Shown here piece by piece: positions 7,435 to 8,213 of a DNA stretch of 8,213 bases. The stretch is from Flavobacteriaceae bacterium (GTDB lineage: Bacteria > Bacteroidota > Bacteroidia > Flavobacteriales > Flavobacteriaceae). The position numbers and the translations under genes were made by a program. The stretch is taken from the NCBI GenBank assembly GCA_030694835.1, contig JAUYUF010000201.1, positions 1-8,213 on the forward strand, in the 5' to 3' direction. Numbering within the stretch: position 1 is the stretch's first letter; the number at the start of each line of letters is the position of its first letter. Under the pieces are notes generated by a model that was not told the DNA's origin, searched no databases, and was given only the letters and a program-made list of their open reading frames with translations.

Positions 7435-7564
7435 GATTAGCTATGATGTATGAGCTTTTAGTTCTTAAATAATTTTTAATGTTGTTGGAAAAAGTATGAT
7501 TTTAATACAATTACAATGATTATGATGTGGTAATGTAGTAGTAAATTTAACATATGTTGTATTT

Positions 7565-8213
7565 CTAAATATCTAAAATGTAACTTACTAAACTCGAATC
7601 GTGTGGCAAACCCATTTGTTTTCTTAATCTGTACCGTTTTGTTTCTACACTTCTTACGGTTATGTTCAATAGTGGTGAAATTTCTTTTGAAGTTAAATTT
7701 AAACGCAAAAACGCGCAAAAACGCAAATCATTTGGAGTTAAATTTGGATGTGCTTTTTTAATTTTTTCTAAAAAATATTTATCTGCATTATTGAAGGCTT
7801 CTTCAAAAACGTCCCAATCTTTTGTATTATTTAAATTCCCGTCAATTAATTTAAGTACGTGTATATTACTTGGTTCAATTTCATTACTTTTTAATTCATT
7901 CTTAATACTTTTAAGTACTTCATTTTTATTAATAATACTCATTGTAGAAATTGCTAACTCCCTATTTTTGTTTTCTATATCTTGATTCAACTTTTCATTT
8001 TTCATGCGGATAATTAACTGCTCACTTTCTAGTTGCTTATGTCTAAGTTGTTTTTTGTAATATCTTTTATTTGCTTTTTGAATAATTAATAAAATACTTA
8101 GAAATAAAAGGATATAAGCTATAAATGCTAAATTAGAAAAATACCATGGTTTTAAAATTTCAAAATTATAACTAACAATATTTTCAGTTAATTTATTTCC
8201 AACTTTGGCTCGT
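7565..8213 (-). CDS. Membrane-spanning LuxR-type PUL regulator with Y_Y_Y-like sensor domain (5' end missing)
   Basis: The frame is open from the stop codon TAG at 7567-7565 to the window edge, giving at least 215 codons; the true start lies outside. An internal Met at 8005 is not a credible start because coding clearly continues upstream. Numbering from the first visible codon: residues 1-20 (RAKVGNKLTENIVSYNFEIL) resemble the last strands of a Y_Y_Y (triple-tyrosine) domain, KPWYF (21-25) is the usual junction into the membrane, and about 27-44 form one transmembrane helix (AFIAYILLFLSILLII). Residues 46-110 are a charged, probably coiled-coil stretch, and about 155-215 are a LuxR/GerE-type HTH (LTPNDLRFCAFLRLNLTSKEI, then LLNITVRSVETKRYRLRKQMG). 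Such proteins usually carry an N-terminal periplasmic beta-propeller that senses an oligosaccharide and act as one-component regulators without kinase or receiver domains. The position just upstream of susC on the same strand suggests it controls this PUL. The sensor domain and its ligand cannot be seen here. Confidence 0.85.
   Translation of the reverse strand, partial: RAKVGNKLTENIVSYNFEILKPWYFSNLAFIAYILLFLSILLIIQKANKRYYKKQLRHKQLESEQLIIRMKNEKLNQDIENKNRELAISTMSIINKNEVLKSIKNELKSNEIEPSNIHVLKLIDGNLNNTKDWDVFEEAFNNADKYFLEKIKKAHPNLTPNDLRFCAFLRLNLTSKEISPLLNITVRSVETKRYRLRKQMGLPHDSSLVSYILDI

Larger units (their letters stand above)
7302..7472. repeat. Second direct repeat pair upstream of susC
   Basis: TTAGTTCTTTTAAATAA at 7302-7318 and TTAGTTCTTAAATAA at 7458-7472 (plus strand) are identical apart from two extra T in the first copy. 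They lie 156 bp apart in the same orientation, and each follows one copy of the other repeat pair (7281-7296 and 7406-7421), so the order of the two motifs is kept. This could reflect duplicated operator sites or an old local duplication. The evidence is visual only. Confidence 0.35.
7253..7564 (-). promoter_or_regulatory. Non-coding control region between the regulator and susC
   Basis: This 312-bp gap holds no plausible gene. As the only long gap upstream of susC and directly after the regulator gene, it should contain the susC promoter and any operator. I looked for the Bacteroidota sigma consensus (TTTG near -33, TAnnTTTG near -7) on the minus strand and found no full match, so no promoter position is given. 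It does contain a 16-bp perfect palindrome, an overlapping inverted repeat with 9-bp arms, two pairs of near-identical direct repeats (each listed separately) and a 10-bp palindrome AACATATGTT at 7549-7558 just past the regulator stop codon. No convincing Rho-independent terminator follows the regulator gene, so some read-through into susC is possible. Confidence 0.55.

Noticed and set aside
7549..7558. Palindrome AACATATGTT after the regulator stop as a terminator
   Set aside because: Only 10 bp with no room for a loop, AT-rich and not followed by a T run.
7476..7718. Minus-strand 80-codon frame across the 3' end of the regulator
   Set aside because: It overlaps the HTH region of the regulator in another frame and its translation is a low-complexity basic and hydrophobic mix; the regulator frame carries the LuxR-type motifs.
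7662..7985. Plus-strand 107-codon frame opposite the regulator
   Set aside because: Antisense of the HTH and coiled-coil coding sequence; its hydrophobic stretches come from the AT-rich complement.
1..8213. tRNA or rRNA genes, CRISPR arrays, insertion sequences or attachment sites
   Set aside because: I saw no regularly spaced repeats, transposase-like frames, terminal inverted repeats or tRNA-like folds; the coding strand is continuous and the gaps are short.

Overview
This AT-rich window (roughly one third G+C by eye) looks like a polysaccharide utilization locus (PUL) from a member of the Bacteroidota, most likely a flavobacterium. The grounds are the SusC/SusD pair, the lysine- and asparagine-rich proteins, signal peptides whose mature part starts with Gln, and the absence of strong Shine-Dalgarno sequences. 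Every gene I can support is on the minus strand, so the locus reads from high to low coordinates.

Layout in transcription order: (1) 8213-7565 is the 3' part of a membrane-spanning LuxR-type regulator: end of a Y_Y_Y-like periplasmic domain, one transmembrane helix, a charged coiled coil and a C-terminal HTH. Its 5' end lies outside the window. (2) 7564-7253 is a 312-bp non-coding region with palindromes and two pairs of direct repeats, the likely control region of the PUL. (3) 7252-4148 is a SusC-like TonB-dependent outer-membrane transporter. (4) 4121-2589 is a SusD-like glycan-binding lipoprotein, 26 bp after susC. (5) 2588-2460 is a 129-bp gap with a perfect 10-bp-arm hairpin followed by a short T run, placed to reduce read-through from susCD into the enzymes. 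(6) 2459-885 is one lipoprotein carrying a glycerophosphodiester phosphodiesterase (GDPD) domain joined to a GH16 laminarinase-like beta-glucanase domain. (7) 883-47 is a secreted endonuclease/exonuclease/phosphatase (EEP) superfamily phosphoesterase, one base after the previous stop codon. (8) 23-1 probably holds the first codons of a further gene.

Working model: the regulator senses an oligosaccharide in the periplasm and switches on susCD and the enzymes. SusD and SusC bind and import the glycan, and the GH16 domain cuts a beta-1,3- or mixed-linkage glucan. What stands out is two different phosphoesterase folds (GDPD and EEP) next to, and in one case fused to, a beta-glucanase. That fits a substrate carrying phosphodiester groups such as phosphoglycerol, for example phosphoglycerol-substituted beta-glucans. 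The domain calls are well supported by motifs; the substrate idea is inference.
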